DNA of 22,516 bases from JBBSQE01 sp038258095 (GTDB lineage: Bacteria > Actinomycetota > Thermoleophilia > Solirubrobacterales > 70-9). Position numbers and translations under genes: made by a program. How positions within the stretch are numbered: the stretch's first letter is position 1; every line of letters starts with the position of its first letter. Under the pieces are notes generated by a model. The model searched no databases, had not been told where the DNA came from, and worked only from the letters and a program-made list of their open reading frames with translations. Below are positions 1 to 6,033 of this stretch, piece after piece. The stretch spans positions 1 to 22,516 of the forward strand of contig JBBSQE010000019.1 of the NCBI GenBank assembly GCA_038258095.1, written 5' to 3'.

Positions 1-31
1 GTCACGCATATACCTTTAGTGTATAAGCTTA

Positions 32-57
32 CCAAGCATGGCAAGCAGGCAGCTTGG
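32..57 (-). terminator. weak hairpin downstream of the 293-aa gene
   Basis: CCAAGC at 32-37 and GCTTGG at 52-57 form a 6-bp inverted repeat with a 14-nt loop, immediately after the stop codon of the minus-strand gene that ends at 61. There is no clear T run after it on the minus strand. It could be a weak intrinsic terminator, but the stem is short and this is a tentative call. Confidence 0.2.
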
Positions 58-60
58 CTT

Positions 61-942
61 TCAGTCGAAAGCAGGCCGGAATCGCCCTACGAGTTCTTCT
101 ACCCGGTCCCTAATCCGTTGCAGGTCCGCGATGGTCACCGGGTTCTCCGTATTCGTGACGGATACCTCAAAGGAGGGCTCTGGCTCCATCTTCATTTCAG
201 GGTTCGGACCGGGGTCGACCAGGCGGACACGCACGACTTCTGCGGGGTCATCCGCGGCCTTAGCGGAATCGAACGCGAGCCCTGCCACCTCCCCGCAGTC
301 GCGGACTTGAGTGATCGACGAAAAGGGCGGGTTGACGGCCTTCCTGATGCCGTCAGGCGGCAGAAATCGGATCAGGTCCGCGATCCCAGAATGCATGGGC
401 ACCCGGATCGGGTCGTCTCCGAGAGGCACCGTGAAAGCAGTCGCGAGAAATCCGACGTGGAGGCTCCGATGTTTGTCGACGTTGTTCAACTCGGAGAGCA
501 AGAACAGAGAATGGCGGCGGTGCCAGTACGGTCCGTAGTGGTAGGGCTGCGCCTCCTCCACGATTGCCCGGTCTTCGCTTCTAAGTCCCGGAAGTGGCGT
601 TGCCTGCCACGTATCACTTCGGGGTTTGTGTTCGCGGATCGGGAATTTGACATCCCGATCCTCCTTCGGGGTTCCGCCCCGGAGTCCAACCAACGACCAC
701 GCGAGATTGTCGAGCGCGCTTCGCAGGTGGTGAGCGACCTCGCTAACGAGGATTCCTATCTCGGAAGGAAATTCAGGCGCCTCAACCTCAAAGATGTATT
801 CGCTGGCCTCAACGTCGAAATGACCGATGAGGCGGTAACTGTCGGGAGCGCTCAGGGGTGCGACTTTCCCTTGGACGAGGTCCAAGTACTCGTGGGCGCG
901 AGCGATTCGCTGATCAACCCCGTCGAGCGACGGCTTACTCAC
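61..942 (-). CDS. uncharacterised 293-aa protein (HHLRSALDNLAW / NNVDKHR family)
   Basis: Function unknown. The protein is soluble, with no signal peptide or membrane segment. Two motifs stand out: HHLRSALDNLAW (residues 71-82) and LNNVDKHR (152-159), with FPI at 100-102 and QPYH at 132-135 between them. I recall this combination from a widespread family of uncharacterised bacterial proteins in which a helical 'LRSALDxLxW' segment is followed by a 'NxxDKHR' segment; this is memory, not a search. The start is GTG at 942; there is no good Shine-Dalgarno (upstream is ATGTTACCCC), and no convincing -10 either. It is transcribed divergently from the 42-aa gene starting at 979, with 36 bp between. 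Base composition is visibly lower in G+C than the rest of the window, which fits horizontal acquisition. The opposite-strand frame over the same bases lacks recognisable motifs and I regard it as a shadow. Confidence 0.72.
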   Translation of the reverse strand: MSKPSLDGVDQRIARAHEYLDLVQGKVAPLSAPDSYRLIGHFDVEASEYIFEVEAPEFPSEIGILVSEVAHHLRSALDNLAWSLVGLRGGTPKEDRDVKFPIREHKPRSDTWQATPLPGLRSEDRAIVEEAQPYHYGPYWHRRHSLFLLSELNNVDKHRSLHVGFLATAFTVPLGDDPIRVPMHSGIADLIRFLPPDGIRKAVNPPFSSITQVRDCGEVAGLAFDSAKAADDPAEVVRVRLVDPGPNPEMKMEPEPSFEVSVTNTENPVTIADLQRIRDRVEELVGRFRPAFD

Positions 943-978
943 GGGGTAACATCAACATGAATGGAGGGCAACAAGAAC

Positions 979-1107
979 ATGCCCAAGCAGCGCACCCAGC
1001 CCAAGAAGGGCGAGCCAGTCGAGATTCCAGTACCCAAGACCTCGACCATCGACAAGCTGCTCAAGAAGGCCGCGCAGCCCCTAGCTACGCGTCGCCCGAG
1101 CAAGTAG
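979..1107 (+). CDS. 42-aa basic microprotein (PKKGEPVEIPVPK type)
   Basis: A 42-residue, lysine-rich protein: it begins MPKQRTQPKKGEPVEIPVPK, continues with a short helix-like segment (TIDKLLKKAA) and ends in a basic tail, ATRRPSK. I recall small uncharacterised bacterial proteins with the same order (basic start, EIPVPK-like core, short amphipathic helix, RRP.K tail), so I think it is a real gene and not chance; function unknown. The start ATG at 979 has GGAGGG at 963-968, well placed; an in-frame ATG at 961 would overlap that site, so 979 is preferred. The gene diverges from the 293-aa gene (start 942). Its last 27 nt overlap, tail to tail, the 3' end of the transposase gene (stop at 1081), which is unusual for a host gene beside an insertion sequence. 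Confidence 0.55.
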   Translation: MPKQRTQPKKGEPVEIPVPKTSTIDKLLKKAAQPLATRRPSK

Positions 1108-2025
1108 CTGATCGAACATCGAGCCCCGCTGACGGCGGGCGTTGTAGCGCCAAGCGTACTCATCGACGTAGGACTGTAGGTACTTGCGGGAGACCTTTTT
1201 GTAGGCCCCTCGCATCCCGGTCTTCATGTTGCCGAAAAAGCCTTCGATGGTGTTCGTGTAGATGGACCCTTCGACGTAGGAGCCGGCCGAATGGTTGATA
1301 ACCCGATGATCGGCAAAGTCCCGGGAGAGCGGCTTGTAGGCAACCCAATCGTCCGTGTAGAGGATGGAGTCGGGGTTGATGTTAGCCCTCACTTCTTGAC
1401 TAAACGCCTCACCGCGACGGGAAGGCACGACGCGAACGCGAACCCGTCCGCCACGCTCGACCATCCCGAGGACCGTCGCCTTGCGCTCGCGGTGCCGCGC
1501 GCCTTCGGCCCTGGTTCCCTTATTCCTGGGCCGCCCGCCCCATCCAGTCTCGTCAGTCTCGACCTCGCCGGACAGCGGCTCCCCGTCCTCGTCGTTCATC
1601 AGGTCGGTGCGGATCTTGTTGAAGATCCTCCATGCGGTCTTGTACGTCACGCCAAGCTCTCTCTCAAGCTGCTTGGCGGAGATCCCGCAGCGAGTGCTAC
1701 CCATGAGGTAGATGGCGTAGAACCAAAGGTGAAGCGAGGTGGACGATCCCTCAAAGATTGTGCCCGCGAGAACCGACATATGCGTCCCGCAGCGAGTGCA
1801 GGTCCGAGCCTTACCCCGTCGCTGCTTGGTCGCGTAAGCCTTGAACGGCGTGACCGCTTCGCACTTCGGACAGAGCGCGTGGATTCCGTCATCGGAGAAC
1901 CGCTCTCGCCACAGGTGATCCATGCAGGTTTGATCGTCGGGAAACCGACGCATGAACTCGACAAGCGAGAGGTCGGAATCGGATGACTTCGCTCGGGTCG
2001 GATTGTCTCTGTCAACTTGGGCCAT
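1081..2025 (-). CDS. IS1595-family (ISXO2-like) transposase, 314 aa
   Basis: A complete DDE transposase of the IS1595/ISXO2-like type. An N-terminal zinc ribbon is formed by C52-x2-C55 and C76-x2-C79. Then comes a helix-turn-helix-like stretch (ISAKQLERELGVTYKTAWRI, 115-134). The catalytic domain shows the three expected sites: ETDETGWGGR (D158), YTDDWVAY (D225) and NTIEGFFGNMK (E261), followed by the family's C-terminal YVDEYAWRYNAR. All key residues are intact, so it may be active. An open frame extends upstream to 2157, but the protein clearly starts at MAQVDRDN (ATG 2025): a perfect TATAAT lies 6 nt before that ATG, so a transcript would begin at or next to the start codon. I could not find terminal inverted repeats or target duplications around it, and its 3' end overlaps the 42-aa gene, so element boundaries are unknown. 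Confidence 0.92.
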   Translation of the reverse strand: MAQVDRDNPTRAKSSDSDLSLVEFMRRFPDDQTCMDHLWRERFSDDGIHALCPKCEAVTPFKAYATKQRRGKARTCTRCGTHMSVLAGTIFEGSSTSLHLWFYAIYLMGSTRCGISAKQLERELGVTYKTAWRIFNKIRTDLMNDEDGEPLSGEVETDETGWGGRPRNKGTRAEGARHRERKATVLGMVERGGRVRVRVVPSRRGEAFSQEVRANINPDSILYTDDWVAYKPLSRDFADHRVINHSAGSYVEGSIYTNTIEGFFGNMKTGMRGAYKKVSRKYLQSYVDEYAWRYNARRQRGSMFDQLLARATRS

Positions 2026-2031
2026 GCGCTC

Positions 2032-2037
2032 ATTATA
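2032..2037 (-). promoter_or_regulatory. -10 box TATAAT of the transposase gene, leaderless
   Basis: On the minus strand TATAAT is followed by GAGCGC and then the ATG at 2025. With normal -10 to start-site spacing, transcription would begin at about the A of ATG. No clear TTGACA-like -35 box is visible 16-18 nt upstream. There is no room for a Shine-Dalgarno in the transcript. Confidence 0.6.
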
Positions 2038-2051
2038 CACAAAAGGGATAA

Positions 2052-2129
2052 GCGTGACGCTGGTCACGCAGCTAACGACCGCGTGCCCGTTGGCACTTGG
2101 CCCAGGCGAGAACCCGCCCCGGCGGCGGG
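2052..2129. repeat. three consecutive small hairpins upstream of the transposase
   Basis: Three inverted repeats follow one another: GCGTGAC/GTCACGC (2052-2058 and 2063-2069, 4-nt loop), GTGCC/GGCAC (2083-2087 and 2092-2096, 4-nt loop) and CCCGCC/GGCGGG (2113-2118 and 2124-2129, 5-nt loop). The first overlaps the -35 region of the transposase promoter and could be an operator; the others could be terminator-like structures or remnants of the element's end. The rest of the 2026-2284 gap holds the RDD gene's promoter and nothing else I recognise. Confidence 0.4.
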
Positions 2130-2270
2130 CCGGCTGAATCCGATCGTGCATGGCCAACGAGGGGTCCCGGCCCCGACTTGGGCACTTCGGTGGGGATCTA
2201 TCGGGGTCCCAGCGCCGTCAATCTCCCAACGAAAGCCGGCGGCGGCCCCCGATCCGACCGGCGCGGAGCC

Positions 2271-2276
2271 TAGATT
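2271..2276 (+). promoter_or_regulatory. candidate -10 box TAGATT of the RDD-family gene
   Basis: TAGATT lies 8 nt before the ATG at 2285, a spacing that gives an almost leaderless transcript. An AGGA at 2278-2281 is only 3 nt from the ATG, too close to act well as a Shine-Dalgarno. This supports ATG 2285 over an upstream in-frame ATG at 2150. Confidence 0.45.
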
Positions 2277-2284
2277 CAGGATCG

Positions 2285-3265
2285 ATGGACGAAGACCCCC
2301 GCCGTCGGCCGTCCGGCGGCTCTCCCCCATCCGATCGCCAGCCCCTGGCTGCCAGGCTGCTCGGCGGCGGCGTCAGCGGAGCCCGGACCGTGGCCGGGGC
2401 AACCGGCCTCGACCGGGCCGTCGAATCGGTAACCGAGGAAGCTCTCGTCCGAGCGATCGAGTCGGAGGCCGTCGAGCGAGCGCTAGTCCGGGTCCTCCAG
2501 GGGCCGGTCGTGGAGGAGGCCGTCCAGGGCGCGCTCGAATCAGAAGCCGTCGAGCGGGCGCTCGTCGATGCGCTCGACTCCGAGCTGGTCGACCACGTCT
2601 GGCGGCGGCTGCTCGCGAGCGACGAGGCTCAGCTGCTCGTCGAGCGGATCGCCCAGGCTCCCGAGGTCCGCTCGGCGATCTCGGCCCAGGGTGTCGGGTT
2701 CGTCGAGGACATCGGCCGCGAGGTGCGCCGGATCGCCCGCCACCTTGACACCGCCCTCGAGCGCATCGCCCGCGGTCTGCTGCGACGCGGCAGGCGCCAG
2801 ACGCCATCGGATCGCGCCGGAGGGGCGACTCGCCTTCTCGCCCTCGCGCTCGACGGGCTCATCCTCAACGCCCTGTTCGCGGGGTTCACCGCCCTGCTCG
2901 CACTCATCGTGTCCTCGGTCGGAGGCGACTCGGGCTCGCTCTCCTACTCTGCCCTCGTCGTCGGCACGGCGGCGTGGATCGTCTTCGGCGCCGCCTACCT
3001 CGTCACCTTCTGGACGCTCGCCGGACAGACGCCGGGCATGCGGTTCCTCGGCATTCGCCTCATCTGTGGTGGCAGACGGCGCCTACAGCCGCGAACCGCC
3101 TTCCGGCGCCTGGTGGGCATGGTCTTGGCCCTGATCCCGCTCGGCCTCGGATTCCTGGGGATTCTCTCCAACGACCAGCGGCTCGGCTGGCAGGACCGCT
3201 TCGCCCACACCGAGGTCCTATACGAGAGCCTGGAGCCGCGTGAGGCTCCCCATTCCCGGGCGTAA
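2285..3265 (+). CDS. RDD-family membrane protein with repetitive helical N-terminal region, 326 aa
   Basis: The C-terminal half (about 178-315) is an RDD domain (Pfam RDD type): membrane helix 1 with the conserved R..D pattern (ATRLLALALDGLIL, 181-194), helix 2 (about 222-246), the cytoplasmic motif GQTPGMRFLGIRLI (247-260), helix 3 (about 276-294) and the closing GWQDRFAHTEVLY (301-313). RDD proteins are small membrane proteins, some implicated in ion transport; the substrate here cannot be inferred. The N-terminal half is unusual: residues about 42-160 are charged amphipathic helix, with the segment ESEAVERALV present twice (59-68 and 85-94) and looser copies on both sides (VTEEALVRAI, DSELVDHVWR, APEVRSAI). 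It has no signal peptide. I chose ATG 2285 because the upstream extension to 2150 is low-complexity Arg/Pro sequence and a -10 box sits just before 2285. It stands alone, 39 bp before the GGDEF gene, and could be cotranscribed with it. Confidence 0.85.
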   Translation: MDEDPRRRPSGGSPPSDRQPLAARLLGGGVSGARTVAGATGLDRAVESVTEEALVRAIESEAVERALVRVLQGPVVEEAVQGALESEAVERALVDALDSELVDHVWRRLLASDEAQLLVERIAQAPEVRSAISAQGVGFVEDIGREVRRIARHLDTALERIARGLLRRGRRQTPSDRAGGATRLLALALDGLILNALFAGFTALLALIVSSVGGDSGSLSYSALVVGTAAWIVFGAAYLVTFWTLAGQTPGMRFLGIRLICGGRRRLQPRTAFRRLVGMVLALIPLGLGFLGILSNDQRLGWQDRFAHTEVLYESLEPREAPHSRA

Positions 3266-3304
3266 TCCGCTTTAGCGCATCTTCCTGCTGCCGATAGGGA
3301 ACAG

Positions 3305-4345
3305 ATGGAGGTGCAGGTCTTCGATGGCGAGCCGGGGGGCGAGCGTGCTCTCGCGCGGCAGCGCGTCCGCCAGAACTGGCGGCTCGCAGCCATCCTCTTC
3401 GTGGGCGGCGGGATCGGTGCGATCCCAAGCGACGCGCTGCATCAGCCTGCCCACCCCTGGACGATATATCTACTGCCGCTGCTGGCCCTTTGTTCGGGCG
3501 CCGTCTGCTGGGTCCTCAGCGATCTCAGCCTGCGGGCCCGTTGGCTTCATCTGACGGCGATCGCGGCAACGCTCGAGGTGGCCCTCACCGTCGGCCTGGC
3601 GGATCGTGTCTTCGCCATCTACTTCGCCTTCGTCGCCATCTACGCGGCGTACGTCTTCCGGCGACGGTCGGCCATCGCGATACAGGTCGGGTTCGCCTCG
3701 CTGGCTGTTCTGGCCCCGATCATCTACGACCCGGCCACCGCCAGGGAAACGCTGGTGGGGGCATTCGCGCTGATTCCCACTCTGGTCCTCGCCGCTGCGT
3801 CGGTCACGTTCCTGCGGGAGCGCCTCGAAGCCTCCGAGCTCCGGTACCGAAACCTCGCCGAGCGTGACCCCCTCACCGGGGTCGGCAACTACCGCCTCCT
3901 GGCCGATCGCCTGCCCCGAGAGCTGAACCGCCACCGCCGCAACGGCGATTCCCTGGCCCTGATCGTCATCGACCTCGACAACTTCAAGGAGGTGAATGAC
4001 CGGTTCGGGCATCAGCGAGGTGACGAGATCCTGCGCTGCGTCGCCGACTGCCTCACCGCGGCGATCCGCAGCGCCGACATCGTGGTGCGGCAGGGAGGAG
4101 ACGAGTTCTGCGTTCTCGCTCCCAGCACCGCCCGCGAAGAGGCCCAGCTCCTCAGCCTCCGGGTCGAGGACGCGCTCGGCGGCATCCAGCTCGGCGGCGG
4201 GTTCCTGGGAGCGACGACCGGCTGGGCCGTCTTCCCCGAGGATGCGCAGACCATGGCGCACCTGATGGCCAAGGCCGACGACCGCCTGCTCGCCTCGAAG
4301 GCGGCGAACCCGAACCGGGGCCGGCCGACCCCGGCCACTGCCTGA
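3305..4345 (+). CDS. membrane-bound GGDEF diguanylate cyclase, 346 aa
   Basis: Predicted to make cyclic di-GMP from two GTP. About six hydrophobic helices (roughly 25-45, 53-72, 82-100, 102-120, 122-142, 149-169) are followed by a short helical linker (RERLEASELRYRNLAERD, 171-188) and a C-terminal GGDEF domain (about 186-332). The active site is intact: DPLTGVGN (188-195), DLDNFKEVND (223-232) and GGDEF (264-268). The inhibitory-site motif RxxD is present as RSAD (255-258), exactly five residues before GGDEF, so product feedback inhibition is likely. There is no EAL domain and no recognisable sensor domain besides the membrane part, whose ligand is unknown. AGGGA at 3296-3300 is a good Shine-Dalgarno for ATG 3305. 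It ends 1 nt from the stop codon of the converging dehydrogenase gene. Confidence 0.93.
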   Translation: MEVQVFDGEPGGERALARQRVRQNWRLAAILFVGGGIGAIPSDALHQPAHPWTIYLLPLLALCSGAVCWVLSDLSLRARWLHLTAIAATLEVALTVGLADRVFAIYFAFVAIYAAYVFRRRSAIAIQVGFASLAVLAPIIYDPATARETLVGAFALIPTLVLAAASVTFLRERLEASELRYRNLAERDPLTGVGNYRLLADRLPRELNRHRRNGDSLALIVIDLDNFKEVNDRFGHQRGDEILRCVADCLTAAIRSADIVVRQGGDEFCVLAPSTAREEAQLLSLRVEDALGGIQLGGGFLGATTGWAVFPEDAQTMAHLMAKADDRLLASKAANPNRGRPTPATA

Positions 4346-4346
4346 G

Positions 4347-5096
4347 CTACCGGTCGCGATGGACGACGGTCGCGGTCGCCTGAGCGGTCGGCTTGACCGA
4401 CACGTAGTCGACGTCGACGTGCGACGGCCTCGTCAGCGCGAAGGTGATGACCTCGGCCACGTCATCGGCGCTCAGCGGGGTCAGCCCCTCGTAGACGGCT
4501 GCGGCCCTCTGCTCGTCCCCGTCGAAGCGCACCAGGGAGAACTCGGTCTCGACCAGTCCGGGAGCGATCTCGGTGACCCGTATCTCCTGCTCGTGCAGCT
4601 CGAGCCGAAGGGTGCGGACCAGAGCGTTCACCGCGTGCTTGGCAGCCGTGTAGCCGGCGCCGCCCGGGTAGACCTCGACGCCCGCCACTGACCCGATCAC
4701 GAGGATGTGGCCGCGCCCGCTGCGCTCGAGCGCGGGCAGCAGCGCCCTCGTCACCCGCATCACGCCGAGGACGTTCGTGTCGTACATGCGCCGCCAGAGT
4801 TCCTCATCCGCCTCACCGACCGGCCCGAAGCCCAGCGCGCCGCCTGCCGAGTGAACGACCGCTGCGAGCTCGGGAATCGCTGCGGCTAGCTCGTCCACGG
4901 ATGCCTGATCCGTCACGTCCAGGGCGATCGCCCGACCTCCCACCTCAACGGCGAGGTCCTCGCAGCGCTCGACCCGCCTGGCGGCGGCGATGGGTGAGAA
5001 CCCGGCAGCCGCGAGTGACCGCACCGCGGCGGCGCCGATGCCACTGCTCGCGCCCGTGACCAGGACTTCTGGCTTCCCGCGGGGACCTGATTCCAT
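4347..5096 (-). CDS. SDR-family NAD(P)-dependent oxidoreductase, 249 aa
   Basis: A classical short-chain dehydrogenase/reductase of usual length. The cofactor motif TGASSGIG is at 14-21; the ALDV acidic region at 58-61 follows the second strand; the usual NNAG is replaced by HSAG (82-85); N108 (DTNVLG), the catalytic S136 (IGSVAG) and Y149-x3-K153 (YTAAK) are present, with PG at 179-180. An Arg pair after the first beta-alpha unit (AAARRVER, 37-44) favours NADP(H), an inference from family rules. The substrate cannot be named; the sequence resembles the YdfG-like/serine dehydrogenase branch in general style. Start ATG 5096 is preceded, 8 nt away, by TAGGCT, and has no Shine-Dalgarno. It is divergent from the MpaB-like gene with 32 bp between the start codons, so the two promoters overlap and may be co-regulated. 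Confidence 0.92.
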   Translation of the reverse strand: MESGPRGKPEVLVTGASSGIGAAAVRSLAAAGFSPIAAARRVERCEDLAVEVGGRAIALDVTDQASVDELAAAIPELAAVVHSAGGALGFGPVGEADEELWRRMYDTNVLGVMRVTRALLPALERSGRGHILVIGSVAGVEVYPGGAGYTAAKHAVNALVRTLRLELHEQEIRVTEIAPGLVETEFSLVRFDGDEQRAAAVYEGLTPLSADDVAEVITFALTRPSHVDVDYVSVKPTAQATATVVHRDR

Positions 5097-5104
5097 AGCC
5101 CGCG

Positions 5105-5110
5105 AGCCTA
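5105..5110 (-). promoter_or_regulatory. candidate -10 box TAGGCT of the SDR gene
   Basis: On the minus strand TAGGCT is 8 nt before the ATG at 5096. It has the TANNNT form seen before several other genes in this window. No -35 match is evident at 16-18 nt upstream. It lies back to back with the putative box of the divergent gene at 5117-5122. Confidence 0.4.
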
Positions 5111-5116
5111 CTCAGC

Positions 5117-5122
5117 CAGAAT
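5117..5122 (+). promoter_or_regulatory. possible -10 box CAGAAT of the MpaB-like gene
   Basis: CAGAAT lies 6 nt before the ATG at 5129, the same spacing as TATAAT at the transposase gene. It deviates from TANNNT at the first base, so it is a weaker call. No Shine-Dalgarno precedes the ATG. Confidence 0.3.
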
Positions 5123-5128
5123 GTCCCG

Positions 5129-5983
5129 ATGGCCCCAGAACCCAAGTGGCCGGCAGGAAACGGTTCTTCTTCCCGCGGGTACTTCGACGACGACTCCATC
5201 TTCCGGCGGGTACACCGTGAGCGGGCGATCGCGCTCTACGGTCCGCGCGCCCTCCTGATGCAGGCTGCGCACCCGCTCGCGGTCTCCGGCCTCCTCGCCC
5301 ACTCCGCCGAGCTGGAGGACCCCTACGACCGCCTTCAGCGGACCGCCGAGGTGATGGACACGATCGGGTTCGGCAGCCGCGAGGACGCCGACCTCGTCAC
5401 CTCCCGCGTCCGGGCGATGCACGGGCGGGTCAGAGGCAGGATCAAGGAGGCGGTCGGCCCCTATCCCGCCGGCACTCCTTACCGGGCCGATGACCCCGAG
5501 TTGCTGCTCTGGGTCCTCTTCACGCTCATCGACTCAGCGGTCGTCGTCTACCGCAAGTACGTCGGGGGGCTGGACGAGGACGACGAGGCGGCGCTCTGGC
5601 AGGACTACCGGGTCGTCGGGCGCCTCTTCGGGCTGGCGGACGCGGACATGCCCGCGACACTCGCCGACCTTCACGCCTACCGCCGCGAGATGCTCGAGGG
5701 CGACCGCCTCCACATCACGCCGTGGGCCCGGGAGCGCGCCCGCCAGATCGTCCTGGAACCCCCGGTGCCGGTGTATCTCCGCCCCCTGGTCGAAAGCGCC
5801 AACTTCGTCACGATCACCCTCCTCCCCGGCCCGATCCGCCGCGACTACGGCTTCTCGTCGCTGCCACCGGTCCCGGTGCGGCGGGTGATGGTCACCGGCG
5901 GCGCCGAGTACCTGAAGCGCGCGGTGATCCCGGTCCTCCCGAACGGCCTGCGGCTCGTCCCGGCTGCCCGCCGCGCCGCCTGA
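5129..5983 (+). CDS. MpaB/DUF2236-family putative oxygenase, 284 aa
   Basis: The sequence matches the DUF2236 family, now often named oxygenase MpaB family after fungal and rubber-oxygenase relatives that bind a single b-type heme. Recognisable segments are RERAIALYGPRALLMQAAHP (30-49, with H48-P49), VSGLLAHS (52-59, H58), DPYDRLQRT (64-72), MHGRVRGR (97-104), YRADDPELLLWVLFTLIDS (118-136) and a C-terminal region around GPIRRDYGF. Which His binds heme cannot be settled from sequence alone; R, H and the DPELL segment are the family's usual conserved positions. There is no signal peptide. Substrate and reaction are unknown; enzymatic activity is inferred from distant relatives only. It is divergent from the dehydrogenase gene (32 bp apart); an oxygenase beside a dehydrogenase could act on the same oxidised compound, but nothing in the sequence proves it. 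Confidence 0.85.
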   Translation: MAPEPKWPAGNGSSSRGYFDDDSIFRRVHRERAIALYGPRALLMQAAHPLAVSGLLAHSAELEDPYDRLQRTAEVMDTIGFGSREDADLVTSRVRAMHGRVRGRIKEAVGPYPAGTPYRADDPELLLWVLFTLIDSAVVVYRKYVGGLDEDDEAALWQDYRVVGRLFGLADADMPATLADLHAYRREMLEGDRLHITPWARERARQIVLEPPVPVYLRPLVESANFVTITLLPGPIRRDYGFSSLPPVPVRRVMVTGGAEYLKRAVIPVLPNGLRLVPAARRAA

Positions 5984-5995
5984 CGCTCGGGACAC

Positions 5996-6033
5996 GCTCG
6001 GCGCGCGCTCGGCGCGCGCTCGGCCGGCCGGCC
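5996..6033. repeat. 11-bp tandem repeat and palindrome between convergent genes
   Basis: The 11-bp unit GCTCGGCGCGC occurs twice head to tail (5996-6006, 6007-6017), followed by a partial copy, then the palindrome GGCCGGCCGGCC (6022-6033) that touches the ABC ATPase stop codon. Another GCTCGG is at 5985-5990. It fills the 49-bp gap between two converging genes and could form a bidirectional termination structure, though no T run is present. Confidence 0.5.

Noticed and set aside
19..960. Long plus-strand open frame opposite the 293-aa gene
   Set aside because: No recognisable motif and erratic composition; the minus-strand protein has family-like motifs (LRSALDNLAW, NNVDKHR).
1291..1986. Plus-strand frame of 231 codons across the transposase
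   Set aside because: Antisense shadow; the transposase on the other strand has all catalytic and zinc-binding residues.
2150..2284. Upstream in-frame start for the RDD protein
   Set aside because: Adds a low-complexity 45-residue extension and ignores the TAGATT box placed just before ATG 2285.
2017..2748. Arg/Pro/Gly-rich plus-strand frame overlapping the RDD gene
   Set aside because: Low-complexity product typical of an off-frame reading of high-GC coding DNA.
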